Source: Xanthostigma xanthostigma
Lineage: Eukaryota; Arthropoda; Insecta; Raphidioptera; Raphidiidae
Direction: 5' to 3'
DNA: 64,000 nt
Assembly (NCBI GenBank): GCA_963575645.1
Contig: OY754465.1
Coordinates: 62,001-126,000 of the forward strand
The notes under the pieces were generated by a model. It made no database searches and was not told where the DNA came from. It saw only the letters and a list, made by a program, of their open reading frames with translations. The translations under genes were made by a program, and so were the position numbers. Every line of letters begins with the position of its first letter. Within the stretch, counting starts at the first letter, position 1. Below, piece after piece: positions 61,640-64,000 of the stretch.

Positions 61640-62299
61640 TGTCAAATTGTTTAGAAGGGTGGCAAACTTCGAGAAACTAACGACATAATTTTGTTAATGT
61701 AAGTCAACTGGAGCGAAAGTTAAGTCAGGAGAGTTACATTCCCGAGCAACGCCGGGTAAAATACGGTTAGTTCGTACATAGATAACAATATAATTATTCT
61801 GTACTTACATATGTATGAAATATAGAGTGCATGCATGTTCATTTTCTTTCTCCATCCCAACTGCTGGCAGAAAAACAGCAGCTGTTGCCAAAGTAAATAT
61901 CGGAAAAAGTTCATATGTGTAATTTTATGGAACATATAGCTCGTTCTATTCACTTTACATAATATTATGTGGTGAATGTAGATTTTTTTTAATTAACCAG
62001 CAAAACTATTCTTCTTAAACGCTGCAGGGAAACAAACATTTAGCAAAATTTTCCATCACACAGAAAACTGAGACATGTCTCTATCGCGGTCGAGTTTTGA
62101 TCGTAATTCAAGTAACATTTCTTAAGAAAAATTCAGCAATTTGCTGTCATTCTTTCATTATATAACACAAAATATAGAAAGCATAAGACGTCTAACCAAA
62201 TGTAATACTTTAGTGTCGCTGGTTAATTTCTTTATAAAATTGTGATTTCCGCAAAATGCATTTCAGTGAAATTATGTCCAATATAATAAATAAAATTAA
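61640..62299. other. Non-coding, nothing recognised
   Basis: No gene seen. Confidence 0.4.
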
Positions 62300-62300
62300 A

Positions 62301-63100
62301 AAAATATAGTTTAAAAAAAACTAAAAAACACGCTTTATATCGGACTAAAAAGTAAAAAATAATTGTTTTAAAATAAGCTTAAAAAGCGTGGGGCGCTTTG
62401 TTCCACATTTTCGTACATCGAGCGCCCAACGCTTTTTAAGCTTATTTTAAAACAATTATTTTTTACTTTTTAGTCCGATATAAAGCGTGTTTTTTAGTTT
62501 TTTTTAAACTATATTTTATTTTTCACTTTTTAGTTTGAGGATCTATAAAAGAATTTATTAATCCTGGGGGTCCTAATAAGGATAATGGGAAACTGTTATC
62601 AAATTATTGCATTGTCATCGGTCCTTGATACGTATGCAAAGTTTCAAATTAATCAGACTTCGGGAAATTGGTGAAAATTATGCTCAAAGATTCCGTTACG
62701 GACATACATACATAGTTACAACCCAAACTAATATAAAGCGTTTAATAATAAGGATAATGGGAAACTGTTATCAAATTATTGCATTGTCATCGGTCCTTGA
62801 TACGTATGCAAAGTTTCAAATTAATCAGACTTCGGGAAATTGGTGAAAATAAAGCGTTTACTACAGAGGATCTATAAAAGAATTTATTAATCCTGGGGGT
62901 CCTAATAAGGATAATGGGAAACTGTTATCAAATTATTGCATTGTCATCGGTCCTTGATACGTATGCAAAGTTTCAAATTAATCAGACTTCGGGAAATTGG
63001 TGAAAATTATGCTCAAAGATTCCGTTACGGACATACATACATAGTTAGTTACATACATACATAGTTAGTTACAACCCAAACTAATATAAAGCGTTTAAAA
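62301..63100 (+). mobile_element. Family C element, copy C3, palindrome plus three tandem units
   Basis: Palindrome 62301-62517 with the spacer in the opposite plus-strand orientation to C1, then three near-identical units to about 63095. Both outer ends of the C1 type are missing. Confidence 0.7.
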
Positions 63101-63411
63101 ACAAGTATTTTATTGTAATTTCCGCAAATTACAATGCAGTGAATTATGTATAGAGACGAAACGAATAAAAATAAATTTAAGTAAGAAGAGATGCAATCTA
63201 TCAAAATTTTACTATTCAACAGTGCAGATTTCTTATTATTATTTTTGTGTAGGCGGAATTAAAAAGCCATTTCAAATTAACATTTTCACCAGACCCATGG
63301 AATTGAAAACGTTAAATGTATTAATCTAAAGAAACCAACAATATATAAATATGAGTGTGTGTTTTCGAGGGGTTAACCGATATTAATAATTCTTTTTCTA
63401 TTTTATATTAC
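63101..63411. other. Non-coding, nothing recognised
   Basis: No feature seen. Confidence 0.4.
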
Positions 63412-64000
63412 TTTTTTTGACGTGATAACGTCTTATAAATTGATGAATCACCAATATTATAAATTGATAAAACACCGGCTGCATGTACGAAAAAGTGTAA
63501 CGCGTAACGCATAACGCGTAACGTTCCGCCTGACCCTGTGCGTGCTTTTTGCTAATTTCTCGCTCAATTTAAATCAGATCGGTTTGAAACCAGTCTTAAA
63601 CGAAAGAGGAGAACATTTTACATAGATTTCGTATAACAGAATTTGCCTAAACAGTTTTTTTATACAAATGTATATAGAAAAATATTTTATACAAATTTAT
63701 ATAGAAAAATAGCTGTATAAATGCAATGTTGTGTAATGCATGGCGCGACGCGGTCGGTTGTCTTTGTTTGCCGTACATGGAAATTAGAAGCAAACGTATG
63801 TCTTGTCTTAACATGAAAACGGCTGCATTTCTAATGTTTAATTCAATTTTTTGACATTAGTATATTGTGAAATGCAACGCCTTCTAAGTTAAGTATTGGA
63901 ATAACTAATTATTATTAGAACATAATACTTTGTAAGTTGCAAACGTCACTTTTGACATTTCTTATCATTCCGACACCAAGGATAAGCGGATTGAAACCAA
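63412..64000 (+). mobile_element. Family A repeat, copy A8 (core 1, cut by window end)
   Basis: Same 5' end and core as A1 with a small internal duplication (TTTTATACAAATTTATATAG, about 63657-63706). The 3' end lies beyond the window. Confidence 0.8.

Noticed and set aside
62607-62846. ORF through the family C tandem units
   Set aside because: Repeats with the unit and is not kept in the other arrays.

Overview
The window looks like non-coding-rich nuclear DNA from an arthropod, most probably an insect; I cannot fix the order. It is strongly AT-rich, has one cellular gene with very large introns, and is crowded with non-LTR retrotransposons, hAT- and pogo-type DNA elements and many non-autonomous repeats typical of insect genomes. 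I see no bacterial-style gene organisation, no CRISPR and no virus.

The cellular gene lies on the minus strand. Three consecutive coding exons (34542-34444, 24790-24723, 3071-2884) have consensus splice sites and compatible phases. Joined, they encode part of the catalytic domain of a polypeptide N-acetylgalactosaminyltransferase of the GALNT2 type (insect Pgant2), including the metal-binding Asp-Ser-His. The introns between them are about 9.65 kb and 21.65 kb. The gene continues past the left edge, and its upstream exons lie somewhere beyond 34.5 kb. I did not find them in the window.

Layout: 1-2.9 kb is the next (partial) intron. 3.1-24.7 kb is a giant intron holding a pogo-type element (10.1 kb), a 5'-truncated, frameshifted L2/CR1-like LINE (12.25-13.4 kb), foldback elements, a second pogo element with a hAT element nested in it (19.07-20.37 kb), a long inverted repeat (21.0-21.7 kb), a (TA)n tract and a palindrome-bearing repeat (23.5-24.1 kb). 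25-34.4 kb is the second giant intron, with a hAT candidate and four copies of one repeat family. 34.6-46 kb holds a Penelope-like inverted fragment, a TTAA-flanked element, a tRNA-like sequence and an almost perfect 560-bp hairpin. 47.03-51.26 kb is a complete Jockey-type LINE with both ORFs open and an 18-bp target-site duplication. 51.5-64 kb is repeat-dense, with a direct duplication, another LINE 3' end, a 1.6-kb hAT element, and more copies of the same small families.

The most interesting pattern is shared by three unrelated small families, called A, D and E here. Each has an inverted motif at its 5' end, the matching copy set inward from the 3' end, then a small hairpin, and T-rich insertion sites. 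In A and E, different cores sit between the same ends. This matches what is described for Helentron (Helitron2) derivatives and suggests end-directed capture of new cores. A second unusual signal is a long palindrome (family C) whose central spacer is flipped in one of three copies relative to its flank.
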